64,000 nt of DNA from Kaistella montana (GCF_024436175.1 NZ_JANFQP010000004.1:1-64000), one strand, 5' to 3'. Counted from the first letter of the stretch, positions 1 to 9,590 are shown. Translations and numbers: made by a program. Notes: generated by a model not told the origin, from the letters alone.

Positions 1-57
1 GGCAAACTCCTTTAAAACACCTGCAATCTTTGCAGGATTGAATGTACTCTTTTTCAT
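1..57 (-). CDS. Probable IS3-family transposase OrfA, N-terminal 19 codons only
   Basis: Only the first 19 codons are inside the window: the ATG is the complement of bases 55-57 and the frame stays open to base 1. The peptide starts MKKSTFNPAKIAGVLKEFA. A short basic start followed by S-x-F-x4-I-x3-L-K-E is the pattern of IS3/IS911-type OrfA proteins, which open with a helix-turn-helix. The identification rests on this short match, so another protein of unknown function is possible. The DNA upstream of the start (about 108-125) holds a C-rich stretch on this strand that could be the terminal inverted repeat of such an element. Confidence 0.4.
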   Translation of the reverse strand, partial: MKKSTFNPAKIAGVLKEFA

Positions 58-137
58 TGTCTTAATTACGATTTAAAGTTAATAATTTTTATACTTTTAA
101 ACCGTACTGTTTTCGGGGGAGCTTACAATTAAATTAT

Positions 138-145
138 TAACTTTG
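138..145 (+). promoter_or_regulatory. -7 box (TAACTTTG) of rocD
   Basis: TAACTTTG fits the flavobacterial -7 consensus TAnnTTTG exactly and lies 16 bases before the rocD start. No TTG is visible 17-23 bases upstream; that place is taken by the G-rich stretch that may be an insertion-sequence end. Confidence 0.5.
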
Positions 146-161
146 TAAAAAAGCAAAATTT

Positions 162-1412
162 ATGTCGACAACATCAATCACAAAAAATTCACAATATTAC
201 ATCGATTTAGAGAACCAATATGGCGCTCACAATTATCATCCGCTTCCGGTGGTTTTAGAAAAAGGGGAAGGAGTATATGTTTGGGACGTGGAAGGAAAGA
301 AATATTATGATTTTTTGTCTGCTTATTCTGCTGTAAATCAAGGACATTCTCATCCGAAAATCGTTAATGCGTTGGTTAATCAAGCTCAAAAATTAGCTTT
401 AACTTCTCGTGCTTTTTATAATTCAAATTTAGGTGAATACGAGAAAAAAATCACTGAACTTTTTGGTTTTGATAAAGTTTTGCCAATGAATTCTGGTGCA
501 GAAGCTGTTGAAACTGCCGTGAAATTGGCTAGAAAATGGAGCTATGAAGTAAAAGGAATTGCTGAAAATGCTGCAAAAATAGTTGTTTGTGAAAACAATT
601 TCCACGGAAGAACCACTACCATTGTTTCTTTTTCCAACGATCCGGATGCTAACAACAATTACGGACCTTTCACTCCAGGGTTTGTGAAAATTCCTTACAA
701 CGATTTGGGTGCTTTAGAAATAACTCTTGAAAATGATGCTCAAAATATTGCTGCATTTTTGGTAGAACCAATTCAAGGTGAAGCCGGAGTATATGTTCCA
801 GACGAAAATTATCTTAAAAAAGCGGCTGAACTTTGCCAGAAATATAATGTACTCTTCATTGCTGATGAAGTACAGACAGGAATTGCGAGAACAGGAAAAT
901 TGATTGCCTGTCATCATGAAAATGTGCAACCTGATATTTTGATTTTAGGAAAAGCACTTTCCGGAGGCATGTATCCCGTTTCAGCAGTTTTAGCCAATAA
1001 TGAAATCATGAATGTGATTCATCCAGGACAGCACGGTTCTACTTTCGGAGGAAATCCTATCGCTTGTGCGGTTGCCATTGCAGCATTGGATGTAGTAGAA
1101 GAAGAGAAGCTTTCGGAAAGAGCAGAAGAATTGGGAAAATTGTTCAGATCGGAAATCGAGAAACTTATCGAAAAAACAGATTTAATTACCAAAGTTCGTG
1201 GAAAAGGATTGCTTAATGCTATTTTAATCAACGATACACCGGAAAGTTCCACTGCGTGGAATCTTTGCTTGGCTTTAAAAGAAAACGGTTTATTGGCAAA
1301 ACCTACTCACGGTAACATTATCCGCCTCGCTCCACCTTTGGTGATCACCGAAGAGCAATTGATAGAATGTGTAGCAATTATTGAGAAAACGGTAACGGAG
1401 TATAAGAAATAA
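162..1412 (+). CDS. rocD: Ornithine aminotransferase (ornithine--oxo-acid transaminase)
   Basis: This PLP-dependent class-III aminotransferase converts L-ornithine and 2-oxoglutarate to glutamate-5-semialdehyde and glutamate, in cytosolic arginine and proline metabolism. The 416 residues match the usual length. Visible landmarks are the N-terminal substrate region ([12 protein letters not shown]), the cofactor loop [18 protein letters not shown], the Asp of FIADEVQTG that holds the pyridine nitrogen, and the PLP-binding lysine in [12 protein letters not shown] (K264). The closing segment [11 protein letters not shown] is also typical. A -7 promoter box sits just upstream, and the next gene starts immediately after the stop, so it probably heads the transcript that continues into the two sugar-transfer genes. 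Confidence 0.95.
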   Translation: MSTTSITKNSQYYIDLENQYGAHNYHPLPVVLEKGEGVYVWDVEGKKYYDFLSAYSAVNQGHSHPKIVNALVNQAQKLALTSRAFYNSNLGEYEKKITELFGFDKVLPMNSGAEAVETAVKLARKWSYEVKGIAENAAKIVVCENNFHGRTTTIVSFSNDPDANNNYGPFTPGFVKIPYNDLGALEITLENDAQNIAAFLVEPIQGEAGVYVPDENYLKKAAELCQKYNVLFIADEVQTGIARTGKLIACHHENVQPDILILGKALSGGMYPVSAVLANNEIMNVIHPGQHGSTFGGNPIACAVAIAALDVVEEEKLSERAEELGKLFRSEIEKLIEKTDLITKVRGKGLLNAILINDTPESSTAWNLCLALKENGLLAKPTHGNIIRLAPPLVITEEQLIECVAIIEKTVTEYKK

Positions 1413-1415
1413 TTG

Positions 1416-2165
1416 ATGGGAATTTCTGTAGTAATCAATACCTATAATGCGGCTTTGCATTTGGAAAAAGTGTTGGAATCTGTGAAAGATTTTGATGAGA
1501 TTCTAATTTGCGATATGCACAGTTCGGATTCTACCTTAGAAATTGCAAGAAAATACAATTGCAATATTATTTTTCACGAAAAAATAAGTTTTGTAGAACC
1601 AGCGAGGAATTTTGCGATACAAAGTGCCAAAAACGATTGGATCCTTCTTTTGGATGCCGATGAGGTAATAACTACCGACTTAAAAGCAAAGTTATATCAG
1701 TTTAAAAATAACCAAGAAGGCAATACTGCATTGGCAATTCCTCGGAAAAATTATTTTTTAGGAAAATGGATGCGTGCAGCATATCCAGATTATGTTTATC
1801 GATTTTTTCGCAAAGACAGCATCGCATGGCCGCCGTTCATACATTCGAAACCGGAAATCAGCGGAAAAGTAGTGAAGATTTCTCCACAAGAGAAAAATCT
1901 TGCGTTAGAGCATCTTGCAGATGATTCAATTTTAGTGATTTTAGAGAAAAATAATACTTATTCCACGGCAGAAATAGCTAAACGAAAAGGGAAAAAAGTA
2001 AGTTTTGGAAAGCTTATTTATTCACCATTTTTTTGGTTTTTTAAATATTATTTTATCAAAAAAGGATTTTTAGATGGCAAAGAAGGCTTAATATTTGCTA
2101 CTTTGAAAGCACAATATAAATTTAATACTCTAGCTAAAATTATAGAATCCGAATCCGATGCTTGA
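1416..2165 (+). CDS. Family 2 glycosyltransferase (WaaE/KdtX-like)
   Basis: This is a cytosolic GT-A fold sugar transferase of about 249 residues, similar in layout to the WaaE/KdtX group that modifies the lipopolysaccharide core. The N-terminus ISVVINTYNAALHLEKVLESV is the family 2 nucleotide-binding strand. The DMHSSDSTLEIA segment and the DADEV motif (metal and donor-sugar binding) follow in the expected order. A C-terminal aromatic, basic stretch (FFWFFKYYFIKKG) probably touches the membrane. I chose the ATG at 1416; a TTG three bases earlier is also in frame. It begins just after the rocD stop and overlaps the next gene by 8 bases. The acceptor sugar cannot be told from sequence. Confidence 0.85.
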   Translation: MGISVVINTYNAALHLEKVLESVKDFDEILICDMHSSDSTLEIARKYNCNIIFHEKISFVEPARNFAIQSAKNDWILLLDADEVITTDLKAKLYQFKNNQEGNTALAIPRKNYFLGKWMRAAYPDYVYRFFRKDSIAWPPFIHSKPEISGKVVKISPQEKNLALEHLADDSILVILEKNNTYSTAEIAKRKGKKVSFGKLIYSPFFWFFKYYFIKKGFLDGKEGLIFATLKAQYKFNTLAKIIESESDA

Positions 2166-3165
2166 AAAATCTGTTAAAGGCAAATCTTTTATATTAATTA
2201 TTCCTAATGATTTTAAAATTTATGAAATCTTTGAATTTAATATTCAAAAATTTGGTTTTGATTTGACTTCAATTGTTCCTGCAGATTTTAAATATGAAAA
2301 TAATGTTTTACGGGTCAAAAACTTTTTCTTAAAGAATTTTTTCCGGAATCGAAATTATAAAAAAGAACTAATTCGTCAATTTCGTTCAAGTCACATGTGT
2401 CAGGAAATTGGGCATTTAAGTGAAAAAAGTATTGATTATATTTTAATTATTCGACCTGATATTTTTGACAAAGAAACCATTCAAAAACTTCTGAAGATTG
2501 GTAAAAAAGTTGTTGCTTATCAATGGGATGGTTTGAAGCGTTATCCGGAAGTATTCAATTATATTCAACTTTTCGAAAAATTCCTTATTTTTGATGAAAA
2601 TGATTATAATAATTATCACATCAAATATCCGAATATCCAGTTATGCGAGAATTTTTTCTTTGATTATGATGAAGAAGCCGAAAACTGTCAGAAGAATAAT
2701 GTCATTTATTACGTAGGTTCTTACATAGAAAATCGGATTGACGATTTGATTTATACAATGAAAGAACTCAACAAATTTGATGTAAATTTTGATATTAATT
2801 TAAAGTATTACCGAAGTAAAAGGCCGATCAATAGACCTGATATTAAGTTTTTCAAAGACAATTTTACTTTTAAAGATAATATCAGAAGACTAAAATCTTC
2901 AAGTGTGATCTTGGATTTTAAAGTAGTGGACCATGATGGTTTGTCCTTAAGGTTTTTTGAAGCACTTCGATATCAGAAAAAAATCATTACGAATAATAAA
3001 ACTGTGATGGATTATGATTTCTATGATCCACAAAATATTTTTATAATACATCATGATGATATGAGCCGATTAGGAGAATTTATCAGCTCACCATATAAAG
3101 AAATTCCAAAGGAAATCGTTGATCAATACTCGTTCAGCAGTTGGTTGAGCAAATATGTTTTGTAA
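2158..3165 (+). CDS. Putative glycosyltransferase, RfaS/CgeB-like
   Basis: This 335-residue protein shows no clear GT-A motif. Its organisation suggests a GT-B type transferase: a first half with DYILIIRPDIFDKE and YQWDGLKRYPEVFNYI, then a second half with YYVGSYIENRIDDL. The late segment DGLSLRFFEALRYQKKIITNN resembles the donor-binding region of RfaS/CgeB-type enzymes, where an invariant Glu follows a phenylalanine pair. The gene overlaps the preceding glycosyltransferase by 8 bases, so the two are very likely translated together and act on the same cell-surface glycan. The composition is strikingly rich in Ile, Lys, Asn and Phe. The exact sugar and the family are uncertain. Confidence 0.6.
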   Translation: MLEKSVKGKSFILIIPNDFKIYEIFEFNIQKFGFDLTSIVPADFKYENNVLRVKNFFLKNFFRNRNYKKELIRQFRSSHMCQEIGHLSEKSIDYILIIRPDIFDKETIQKLLKIGKKVVAYQWDGLKRYPEVFNYIQLFEKFLIFDENDYNNYHIKYPNIQLCENFFFDYDEEAENCQKNNVIYYVGSYIENRIDDLIYTMKELNKFDVNFDINLKYYRSKRPINRPDIKFFKDNFTFKDNIRRLKSSSVILDFKVVDHDGLSLRFFEALRYQKKIITNNKTVMDYDFYDPQNIFIIHHDDMSRLGEFISSPYKEIPKEIVDQYSFSSWLSKYVL

Positions 3166-3169
3166 TTAA

Positions 3170-4105
3170 TTATAGCGGTTTTTCGTCGATCAAATCGAGG
3201 ATTTTTTCATTATATTCGATATCGAATTTTCTTGCCCATAAATGTTTAGCTTCAGAAAGTTCCTGTAAATCTTTGTCGTCAAAAGTTACCGGAAGCACAA
3301 CGTCTTTTCTTTCCCAATTGACATAGGTTTGGGATGGTTTTATCTTAATTTTTCCATTGTTTTCCGCTAAATGCATGATTACTGATTGAAAAAAAATTTC
3401 ATCAGCCGCCGAAGTGTAGCAGTAATAATCTTCTAATTCCTTGATGTTTTTATTGATGAAATCATGAACCGATTTCGAGGTTTCTTCATTGAATGCCCAC
3501 CATTGAGACCCTGCAAATTGTTTTTCGAAAAATGGTTTCCTTTTGGGAAGAACCAACAATTCCCGAAAGGTTTTCAATGCCATTCTACCTTTGATGAGGT
3601 GAAAAATGTTTCGCGCTTTTTCTTTCAAAGAAGTATGGTGAAAAGGCGCATAACTATTGCTATCGCTTTTCTGTTCGGAATGAATGAAATGGTAATGTTC
3701 CACCTTGTCTCGAACCATTTTTTTGTTCCATTTTTCTTCGATAGGAACAACTTCAATGAAATTAAAATCACTATGTTCAGAAAGAAACTGATTGATAAAT
3801 TGATTCGGTTTTATCGGGTAATCTTGTCCGCTAAGCAAAATAGTAAAGCCTTCATTTCCACTTTTAATGGAATTCTCAAGCAAATGTAAAGTGGCTTTTA
3901 CGATAGAAAAATCTCCCCAAATACAATTTTCTCTTTCGGGAATTATGTGCGTATTTTTTAATGAATTTAAAATTTCAAATTCTTTTAAATCACTTTTTAA
4001 ATCTACATGAACGAAAAATTGAGAGCTTCCATCATCCAATCTGTTGATTAATCTGCAAATTTGTTGCGGATTTTTATGAGAAAGGATGAGGTATTTTTTT
4101 TTCAT
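3170..4105 (-). CDS. Core-2/I-branching-type beta-1,6-N-acetylglucosaminyltransferase (GT14)
   Basis: This 311-residue protein begins MKKKYLILSHKNPQQICRLINRLDD and continues with FFVHVDLKSD, the opening of bacterial GT14 (core-2/I-branching) proteins. Later family signs are FTILLSGQDYPIKP and the SQWWAFNEET segment. It has no signal peptide, so it should work in the cytosol on a nucleotide- or lipid-linked glycan. It converges on the upstream glycosyltransferase pair with only four bases between stops, and its own start lies 20 bases after the cupin gene, so cupin and GT14 form a second small sugar operon. The natural acceptor is unknown. Confidence 0.8.
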   Translation of the reverse strand: MKKKYLILSHKNPQQICRLINRLDDGSSQFFVHVDLKSDLKEFEILNSLKNTHIIPERENCIWGDFSIVKATLHLLENSIKSGNEGFTILLSGQDYPIKPNQFINQFLSEHSDFNFIEVVPIEEKWNKKMVRDKVEHYHFIHSEQKSDSNSYAPFHHTSLKEKARNIFHLIKGRMALKTFRELLVLPKRKPFFEKQFAGSQWWAFNEETSKSVHDFINKNIKELEDYYCYTSAADEIFFQSVIMHLAENNGKIKIKPSQTYVNWERKDVVLPVTFDDKDLQELSEAKHLWARKFDIEYNEKILDLIDEKPL

Positions 4106-4125
4106 GAAAATGGTGAGAAAATTAA

Positions 4126-4497
4126 TTATTCCGAAACTGAAGTCTCATCGGAGCGTTCATAATCATCTTGAATTCTCACGATATCATCCTCCCCGAAATA
4201 AGTTCCGGTTTGTACTTCGACGAATTCTAGTAACTCTGAAGTTCGGTTTTCGATTCGGTGTTTCGCGCCAAGTGGGATGAAAATGCTTTCGCCATATTTT
4301 ACGATATGTTCTACTTCGTCTAAGACTACAACCGCTTCACCGGCGATTACCGTCCAGAATTCTTGGCGATGATGGTGATATTGGTAAGAAAGTCTTTGCC
4401 CAGGGTTTACTTCAATTCTCTTTAATTTATAATGAGATTCATCTGCCAAAACATAATATTTTCCCCAAGGTCTTTCGCCGATTTCTAACATTTTCAT
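4126..4497 (-). CDS. Cupin-domain mannose-6-phosphate isomerase-like protein (type II PMI cupin)
   Basis: The whole 123-residue protein is a single cupin barrel of the type II phosphomannose isomerase C-terminal kind. It contains ERPWGKYYVL, the metal-binding segment YQYHHHRQEFWTVIAGEA (His cluster plus Glu) and the second cupin motif GAKHRIENRT. Free-standing versions interconvert mannose-6-phosphate and fructose-6-phosphate, or simply bind sugars; which applies here cannot be decided. There is no guanylyltransferase domain, which such cupins often carry as a fusion. A second ATG two codons downstream is an alternative start. The neighbouring GT14 gene supports a role in supplying sugars for a surface glycan. 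Confidence 0.75.
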   Translation of the reverse strand: MKMLEIGERPWGKYYVLADESHYKLKRIEVNPGQRLSYQYHHHRQEFWTVIAGEAVVVLDEVEHIVKYGESIFIPLGAKHRIENRTSELLEFVEVQTGTYFGEDDIVRIQDDYERSDETSVSE

Positions 4498-4557
4498 TCT
4501 AATTTATTGCAAAACTAAATAAAATATCTCAAATTCTCTCAACACCCTTTTTTTCCT

Positions 4558-4565
4558 TAAATTTG
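4558..4565 (+). promoter_or_regulatory. -7 box (TAAATTTG) of gltX
   Basis: TAAATTTG fits TAnnTTTG exactly and lies 21 bases before the gltX start. No convincing TTG box is visible at the usual distance upstream. Confidence 0.5.
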
Positions 4566-4586
4566 CACCCTAAATTTTGAACAATA

Positions 4587-6101
4587 ATGAGCAAAGTAAG
4601 AGTGCGTTTTGCGCCAAGTCCGACCGGACCTTTACATTTAGGTGGAGTGAGAACTGCATTGTATGATTATCTTTTCGCCAAAAATCAAGGCGGAGATTTC
4701 GTGTTGAGAATTGAAGATACCGATACCGCAAGATATGTGGAAGGTGCCGAAGAATACATCATGGAAGCGTTGGAATGGTGTGGGATTATACCGGATGAAA
4801 GTCCAAAACACGGTGGAAAATTTGCGCCTTACCGACAATCTGAAAGACGCGACATTTACGATAAACATTTAGCCGAAATCCTAAAAACCGATTATGCTTA
4901 CCTCGCTTTCGATACACCGGAAGAATTGGATGAAATTCGCAAAGAATTCGAACAAAATGGGGATGTTTTCGCCTATAATTATATCACTAGAAACCGTTTG
5001 AGAAACTCGTTAACCCTTTCAAAAGAGGAAGTTCAGAAGTTGTTGGACGAAAAAGTACCTTATGTAGTACGTTTCAAAATGCCGGTAGATCGTGTGCTCA
5101 ATTTGGAAGATATTATTCGTGGAAAAACTTCGGTAAATACAAATACTTTAGATGATAAAGTTTTGGTGAAAAACGACGGAATGCCGACTTATCATTTTGC
5201 CAATATTATCGATGACCACGAAATGGAAATCACGCATGTGATCCGAGGTGAAGAGTGGTTGCCTTCTTTAGGTTTACACTACCTTTTGTATGAAGCAATG
5301 GGTTGGGAAAGACCAGAATTTGCACATTTATCGTTGATTTTAAAGCCAGAAGGCAAAGGAAAACTCAGTAAAAGAGATGGAGACAAATTCGGTTTCCCAG
5401 TTTTCCCTTTGAATTTTAAAGATCCTGAAACCGGAAATATTTCAAAAGGTTACCGCGAAGAAGGTTATCTTCCCGAAGCTTTCATTAATATGGTTGCGTT
5501 GCTTGGATGGAGCCCTGCAAATGATAGAGAAATCCTTTCTTTAGAGGAAATGACCAAAGAATTTGATTTGCATAAAGTTCATAAAGCCGGTGCAAGATTC
5601 AACAAAGAAAAAGCAGAATGGTTCAATCAAGAATACCTGAAATCAAAATCCGGTGAAGAGATTTTATCTTTATTAAAAGCTGTTGAAGGAATTAATTTAA
5701 ATGCTTCAAGTGACGAAAAATTATTGAAAGTCATTTCATTAATGCAAGATCGGGCAACTTTTGCGAAAGATATTTTCAACGAAGGGAAATTTTTCTTTGA
5801 AGCTCCAATTTCTTATGATGAAAAAGCAGTGAAAAAAGCTTGGAATGAAGAAACTCCTGCGATTTTGAACGATTTTTCTGAAAAACTAATGAATCTTACT
5901 GATTTTCAAGCTGCTGAAATTAAACAAACCATCCACGATGTAGCTGAAGAAAAAGGACTCGGTATGGGAAAAGTGATGATGCCACTTCGTCTGAGCCTCG
6001 TAGGAGAACTGAAAGGGCCAGATGTTCCGGAAATCGTTGAAATCATTGGAAAAGAGGAAAGCATCGAAAGAATAAAAAATGCGGTGAATAATATCGGCTA
6101 A
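4587..6101 (+). CDS. gltX: Glutamyl-tRNA synthetase
   Basis: This class I aminoacyl-tRNA synthetase charges tRNA-Glu with glutamate in the cytosol. The 504-residue length is normal. The HIGH signature appears as PSPTGPLHLGG (H17), the second ATP-binding motif as KLSKR (K259-R263), and the acceptor-binding region as VIRGEEWLPSLGLHYLLYEA. The C-terminal third is the helical anticodon-binding domain. It has its own promoter box, and accA follows after 49 bases on the same strand with no terminator between, so the two may be co-transcribed. Confidence 0.97.
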   Translation: MSKVRVRFAPSPTGPLHLGGVRTALYDYLFAKNQGGDFVLRIEDTDTARYVEGAEEYIMEALEWCGIIPDESPKHGGKFAPYRQSERRDIYDKHLAEILKTDYAYLAFDTPEELDEIRKEFEQNGDVFAYNYITRNRLRNSLTLSKEEVQKLLDEKVPYVVRFKMPVDRVLNLEDIIRGKTSVNTNTLDDKVLVKNDGMPTYHFANIIDDHEMEITHVIRGEEWLPSLGLHYLLYEAMGWERPEFAHLSLILKPEGKGKLSKRDGDKFGFPVFPLNFKDPETGNISKGYREEGYLPEAFINMVALLGWSPANDREILSLEEMTKEFDLHKVHKAGARFNKEKAEWFNQEYLKSKSGEEILSLLKAVEGINLNASSDEKLLKVISLMQDRATFAKDIFNEGKFFFEAPISYDEKAVKKAWNEETPAILNDFSEKLMNLTDFQAAEIKQTIHDVAEEKGLGMGKVMMPLRLSLVGELKGPDVPEIVEIIGKEESIERIKNAVNNIG

Positions 6102-6150
6102 TTTTCTATAATTTTTATTAAATTTGAAAGATTAATTCTTAACTAAAGAA

Positions 6151-7107
6151 ATGGAATACTTAAATTTTGAACTTCCCATAAAAGAACTGATGGATCAGTA
6201 CCAAACTTGTTCATTGGTAGGTGAAGAGAGCGGAGTAGATGTGAAATTGGCTTGCTCGCAAATCGAAGATAAAATTATAGAAAAGAAAAAAGAAATTTAC
6301 GGAAACCTTACCCCTTGGCAAAGAGTTCAGCTTTCTCGTCATCCGGATCGTCCTTATACTCTAGATTTTATTAAAGGAATTACAGATAAAGACAGTTTTT
6401 TAGAGTTGCATGGCGACCGAAATTTTGCTGATGATCCTGCAATGATTGGTGGTTTAGCAACCATAGATGGACAACGAGTGATGATCATTGGAACGCAAAA
6501 AGGAAGAACAACCAAAGAACGTCAGCTCCGAAGATTCGGGATGAGTAATCCCGAAGGATACCGAAAAGCTTTGCGCTTGATGAAACTCGCAGAGAAATTT
6601 AAAATTCCAGTAATTACCTTTGTTGATACTCCAGGAGCATATCCTGGTTTGGAGGCTGAAGAACGTGGACAAGGTGAAGCAATCGCCAGAAACATCTTCG
6701 AAATGACCATGCTGAAAACTCCAATTTTCGTTTACATTATTGGCGAAGGAGCGAGTGGAGGAGCATTGGGAATTGGCGTTGGAAACAAGGTTTATATGTT
6801 GGAAAATACTTGGTACACAGTAATTGCTCCTGAAAGTTGTTCATCAATTCTTTGGAGAAACTGGGATCACAAAGAAGATGCAGCAAACGCATTGAAACTG
6901 ACTCCACAAGATGCGTTGAGAGAGAAATTTATCGACGGAATTGTAGAAGAACCGCTTGGTGGTGCCCATTATGACCCACAAGTTGCTTATGATCATTTAA
7001 AGGCTTCGATTTTACAAAATATTAAAGCCTTTTCTAAATTTTCAGGAAAGGAACTTGAATCTCAAAGACAAGAGAAATTTATTGCAATGGGGCAATTTAA
7101 AGGATAA
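6151..7107 (+). CDS. accA: Acetyl-CoA carboxylase, carboxyltransferase subunit alpha
   Basis: This is the alpha subunit of the carboxyltransferase, which with AccD moves the carboxyl group from biotin on AccB to acetyl-CoA, the first committed step of fatty-acid synthesis. The 318 residues match E. coli AccA in length. Visible features are [20 protein letters not shown] near residue 55, the core [14 protein letters not shown], and the acetyl-CoA pocket [20 protein letters not shown] followed by [12 protein letters not shown] (oxyanion glycines). It lies downstream of gltX and ends before two consecutive hairpin terminators. No other acc gene is nearby. Confidence 0.97.
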   Translation: MEYLNFELPIKELMDQYQTCSLVGEESGVDVKLACSQIEDKIIEKKKEIYGNLTPWQRVQLSRHPDRPYTLDFIKGITDKDSFLELHGDRNFADDPAMIGGLATIDGQRVMIIGTQKGRTTKERQLRRFGMSNPEGYRKALRLMKLAEKFKIPVITFVDTPGAYPGLEAEERGQGEAIARNIFEMTMLKTPIFVYIIGEGASGGALGIGVGNKVYMLENTWYTVIAPESCSSILWRNWDHKEDAANALKLTPQDALREKFIDGIVEEPLGGAHYDPQVAYDHLKASILQNIKAFSKFSGKELESQRQEKFIAMGQFKG

Positions 7108-7127
7108 AAAAATATTTTATATCAATA

Positions 7128-7155
7128 GAAACGGGTTTCAGCCCGTTTTTTTTTG
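7128..7155 (+). terminator. Intrinsic terminator after accA
   Basis: The stem AACGGG/CCCGTT (7130-7135 with 7142-7147) is followed by a run of about ten T. It starts about 20 bases after the accA stop. Confidence 0.8.
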
Positions 7156-7189
7156 TGGAGTATTTTCAGATGCTTTAGACGAACTCAAA

Positions 7190-7226
7190 AAAAATCCTGT
7201 AATTATTTTACAGGATTTTTATTTAT
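7190..7226. terminator. Bidirectional terminator between accA and ftsE
   Basis: A 13-bp perfect stem (AAAAATCCTGTAA at 7190-7202 with its complement at 7208-7220) and a 5-base loop has A-runs on one side and T-runs on the other. It can stop both accA (+) and ftsE (-) transcripts. Confidence 0.8.
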
Positions 7227-7241
7227 TTATCAATTTGAATT

Positions 7242-7952
7242 TTATTCAAAAAGCTCAGCCGTATTCAGAACAGTCACTTTTCCGTCTTCACAACGGATGG
7301 CTTCACCTGGGAAATTTTGAATCATGTGATAATCGTGGGTTGCCATAACTACCGCAGAATTATTTTCAAAAGCAACTTGCTTCAAAAGGGTCATAATCTC
7401 GTTGGAAGTCTCAGGATCAAGGTTACCTGTCGGTTCATCAGCGAGGATCAATTCTGGATGGTTTAGAAGCGCTCTAGCGATGGCGATACGTTGCTGTTCA
7501 CCACCAGAAAGTTCGTGAGGCATTTTGTGTTTTTTCGATTTCATCCCTACGCTTCCCAAAACTTCATTAATTCGATCATCAATTTTGGTTTTATCATCCC
7601 AACCAGTTGCTTCCAAAACAAATCGGAGGTTTTTCTCCACCGTTCTGTCTGTCAACAATTGGAAATCCTGGAAAACGATGCCTAATTTTCTTCTCAAATT
7701 CGGTACATCCGAAGCTCGAAGCTTTTCCAAATCAAAGCCTGCAACATTTCCGTGCCCAGCTGAAATTGGGATGTGTCCGTAAAGGGTTTTCAGCAATGAA
7801 CTTTTTCCGGAACCAGTTTTCCCGATCAGATAGCAGAATCTTCCTTGTTTGATATTAAGGTTTACATCATTAAGTACAGTGAAATTTTTCTGAGCAATTT
7901 TGGCATTTTTCAGTTGGATTACATTTTGTCCTTCGTGAGATGAATGTGGCAT
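7242..7952 (-). CDS. ftsE: Cell-division ABC transporter ATP-binding protein FtsE
   Basis: This 236-residue cytosolic ABC ATPase shows Walker [10 protein letters not shown], the Q-loop [10 protein letters not shown], the signature [15 protein letters not shown], Walker [13 protein letters not shown] and the H-loop MATHDYHM. FtsE normally partners the membrane protein FtsX to control septal peptidoglycan hydrolases. No ftsX lies beside it here, which is common in Bacteroidota where the partner is encoded elsewhere. The LolD-type lipoprotein exporter ATPases are close relatives. The FtsE assignment rests on the sequence around the Q-loop and signature, together with the stand-alone layout. Confidence 0.8.
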   Translation of the reverse strand: MPHSSHEGQNVIQLKNAKIAQKNFTVLNDVNLNIKQGRFCYLIGKTGSGKSSLLKTLYGHIPISAGHGNVAGFDLEKLRASDVPNLRRKLGIVFQDFQLLTDRTVEKNLRFVLEATGWDDKTKIDDRINEVLGSVGMKSKKHKMPHELSGGEQQRIAIARALLNHPELILADEPTGNLDPETSNEIMTLLKQVAFENNSAVVMATHDYHMIQNFPGEAIRCEDGKVTVLNTAELFE

Positions 7953-8129
7953 AAGGTATAATTAATTAAAGATAAATGCTAATCAAAACCTAAATAAAAT
8001 CGAGAGGTTGATTAGTTATTCAAAAATAAAGAAAACTTTTTCGTTTAGCTAAATTTTGGCAAATTTTAACAACAAAAAATGCCTGAAAATGTTCTTTTCA
8101 AGCATATTTGTATATGATGATTTCTGAGA

Positions 8130-8288
8130 TTATCTCTTAGCGCGCGCAGCACTTACAGTTAAGCTCTTTCTACCTTTTGCTCTTCTAGCCGCCAAAACTC
8201 TTCTGCCGTTTGGGGTTGACATTCTTTCTCTGAAACCGTGTTTGTTTCTTTTCTTTCTTTCTGATGGTTGGAATGTTCTCTTGCTCAT
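8130..8288 (-). CDS. rpmH: 50S ribosomal protein L34
   Basis: This 52-codon gene encodes a very basic protein starting [19 protein letters not shown] and containing [20 protein letters not shown], an almost universal L34 signature. L34 sits near the peptide exit side of the large ribosomal subunit. In many bacteria rpmH lies beside rnpA and dnaA at the origin; here the flanking genes are ftsE and nrnA, so that arrangement is absent. It has a well-formed promoter of its own just upstream. The 178 bases between rpmH and ftsE hold nothing I recognise. Confidence 0.97.
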   Translation of the reverse strand: MSKRTFQPSERKKRNKHGFRERMSTPNGRRVLAARRAKGRKSLTVSAARAKR

Positions 8289-8332
8289 TGCTTATATTTT
8301 TTAGTAAAAACTATCTCTTATTTTTCAGATTG

Positions 8333-8362
8333 CAAAGATAGGAAAGTTTTTATTTTCTGCAA
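8333..8362 (-). promoter_or_regulatory. Promoter of rpmH (TTG-N19-TATCTTTG)
   Basis: On the minus strand TTG (8362-8360) is followed after 19 bases by TATCTTTG (8340-8333), an exact match to the flavobacterial promoter consensus, about 45 bases before the rpmH start. Confidence 0.8.
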
Positions 8363-8582
8363 ATATATTTCAGTTATTTTCAAAAATAATATCAATAAGA
8401 TTTTCCTACTTTATTCAACCTGTTGATTTTAATCAGTTCTTTTTAACCAATTCCTTTTCTATATCACTATTTTTAATCAGTTTTAGAGGTTGTTTAAAAT
8501 AAATTCAAATGCTTTCTTGCCATTTGTTTTCGATTTCTCCCATCAAAAAACATATATTTGCCATCAAAATTTACACTAAAAT

Positions 8583-9590
8583 ATGTTTACTTCTTCAGAA
8601 ATTTCAGAAATCCAAAAACTTCTTATACCGCAGAACAAAATCGTTATTATTACCCATTACAACCCCGACGGAGACGCGATTGGTTCTAGTTTGGGACTAA
8701 AACATTTTTTGCAACAAAAAGGTTTGGAAGCGGATGTAATCGTTCCGAATGATTTTCCTAAATTTCTGAAATGGATGCCGGATTCCAAGAAAATAATCAT
8801 TGCAGATTATAAAAGAAAACAAGCAGGAGAAGCTATTTATAATGCGGATGTAATTTTTATTCTCGATTTCAATGCTTCCCACCGAAGTGGAAATCTTGTA
8901 GGACCATGGATTGAAAAGGCTAAAGCTAAAAAAATTCTTATAGACCATCATCAGCAACCGGATCATTTTGATTTTGTTTATTCTGATGTGACGGTTCCGG
9001 CAACTTCCCAAATGATTTATCATTTTATTCAGACAATGAATGAAGAGAATCTCGTGAATCAGGAGATTTCGGAGTGTCTTTACACCGGAATTATGACTGA
9101 TACCGGAGGATTCCGTTTCCGTTCAACAAGTGCTGATACTCATCGAATTGTAGCGAATTTAATAGAAAAAGGAGCGGATCCAGCCAAAATTTCTTCAAAT
9201 ACTTGGGATACCAACACGGTTTCTCGATTGCATTTGCTGGCTCTTATTTTGGGAAGAATTGAAGTGGTAAAAGACGGAAAAGTGGCAATTCTTTGGTTAA
9301 AAAGAGATGAATTGAAAGAATTTGGTTTCCAGAAAGGGGATACTGAAGGTTTTGTTAATTATGGCTTAAGTATTATGGGAACACGGGTTTCTGCATTTTT
9401 CATGGAAGATCTTTATGAAGATTTTATTAAAATTTCTTTCCGTTCGAAAGACGATGTAGATGTAAATCAGTTTTCAAGAAAATATTTCAACGGTGGTGGA
9501 CACATCAACGCGGCCGGCGGAAAGTATATGAAAACCATTGAAGAAACGATTGAGGATTTTAAAGAGAGAATAGAGTTGGAGGAATTTTAG
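8583..9590 (+). CDS. nrnA: DHH-family nanoRNase / pAp phosphatase (NrnA-like)
   Basis: This 335-residue cytosolic phosphoesterase degrades 2-5 nt RNA oligomers and dephosphorylates 3'-phosphoadenosine-5'-phosphate in characterised relatives. All DHH/DHHA1 motifs are visible: HYNPDGDAIGSS (H25, D29, D31), the DFNASHRSG segment, the DHH triad (D121-H123), TDTGGFRF, and the C-terminal GGGHINAAGG of the DHHA1 domain. The 294 bases upstream contain only the rpmH promoter and AT-rich sequence. It ends before a hairpin terminator. Confidence 0.93.
   Translation: MFTSSEISEIQKLLIPQNKIVIITHYNPDGDAIGSSLGLKHFLQQKGLEADVIVPNDFPKFLKWMPDSKKIIIADYKRKQAGEAIYNADVIFILDFNASHRSGNLVGPWIEKAKAKKILIDHHQQPDHFDFVYSDVTVPATSQMIYHFIQTMNEENLVNQEISECLYTGIMTDTGGFRFRSTSADTHRIVANLIEKGADPAKISSNTWDTNTVSRLHLLALILGRIEVVKDGKVAILWLKRDELKEFGFQKGDTEGFVNYGLSIMGTRVSAFFMEDLYEDFIKISFRSKDDVDVNQFSRKYFNGGGHINAAGGKYMKTIEETIEDFKERIELEEF

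Noticed and set aside
3464-3889. A 141-codon plus-strand frame opposite the GT14 gene
   Set aside because: It lies wholly within a well-identified minus-strand gene and has no recognisable motif.
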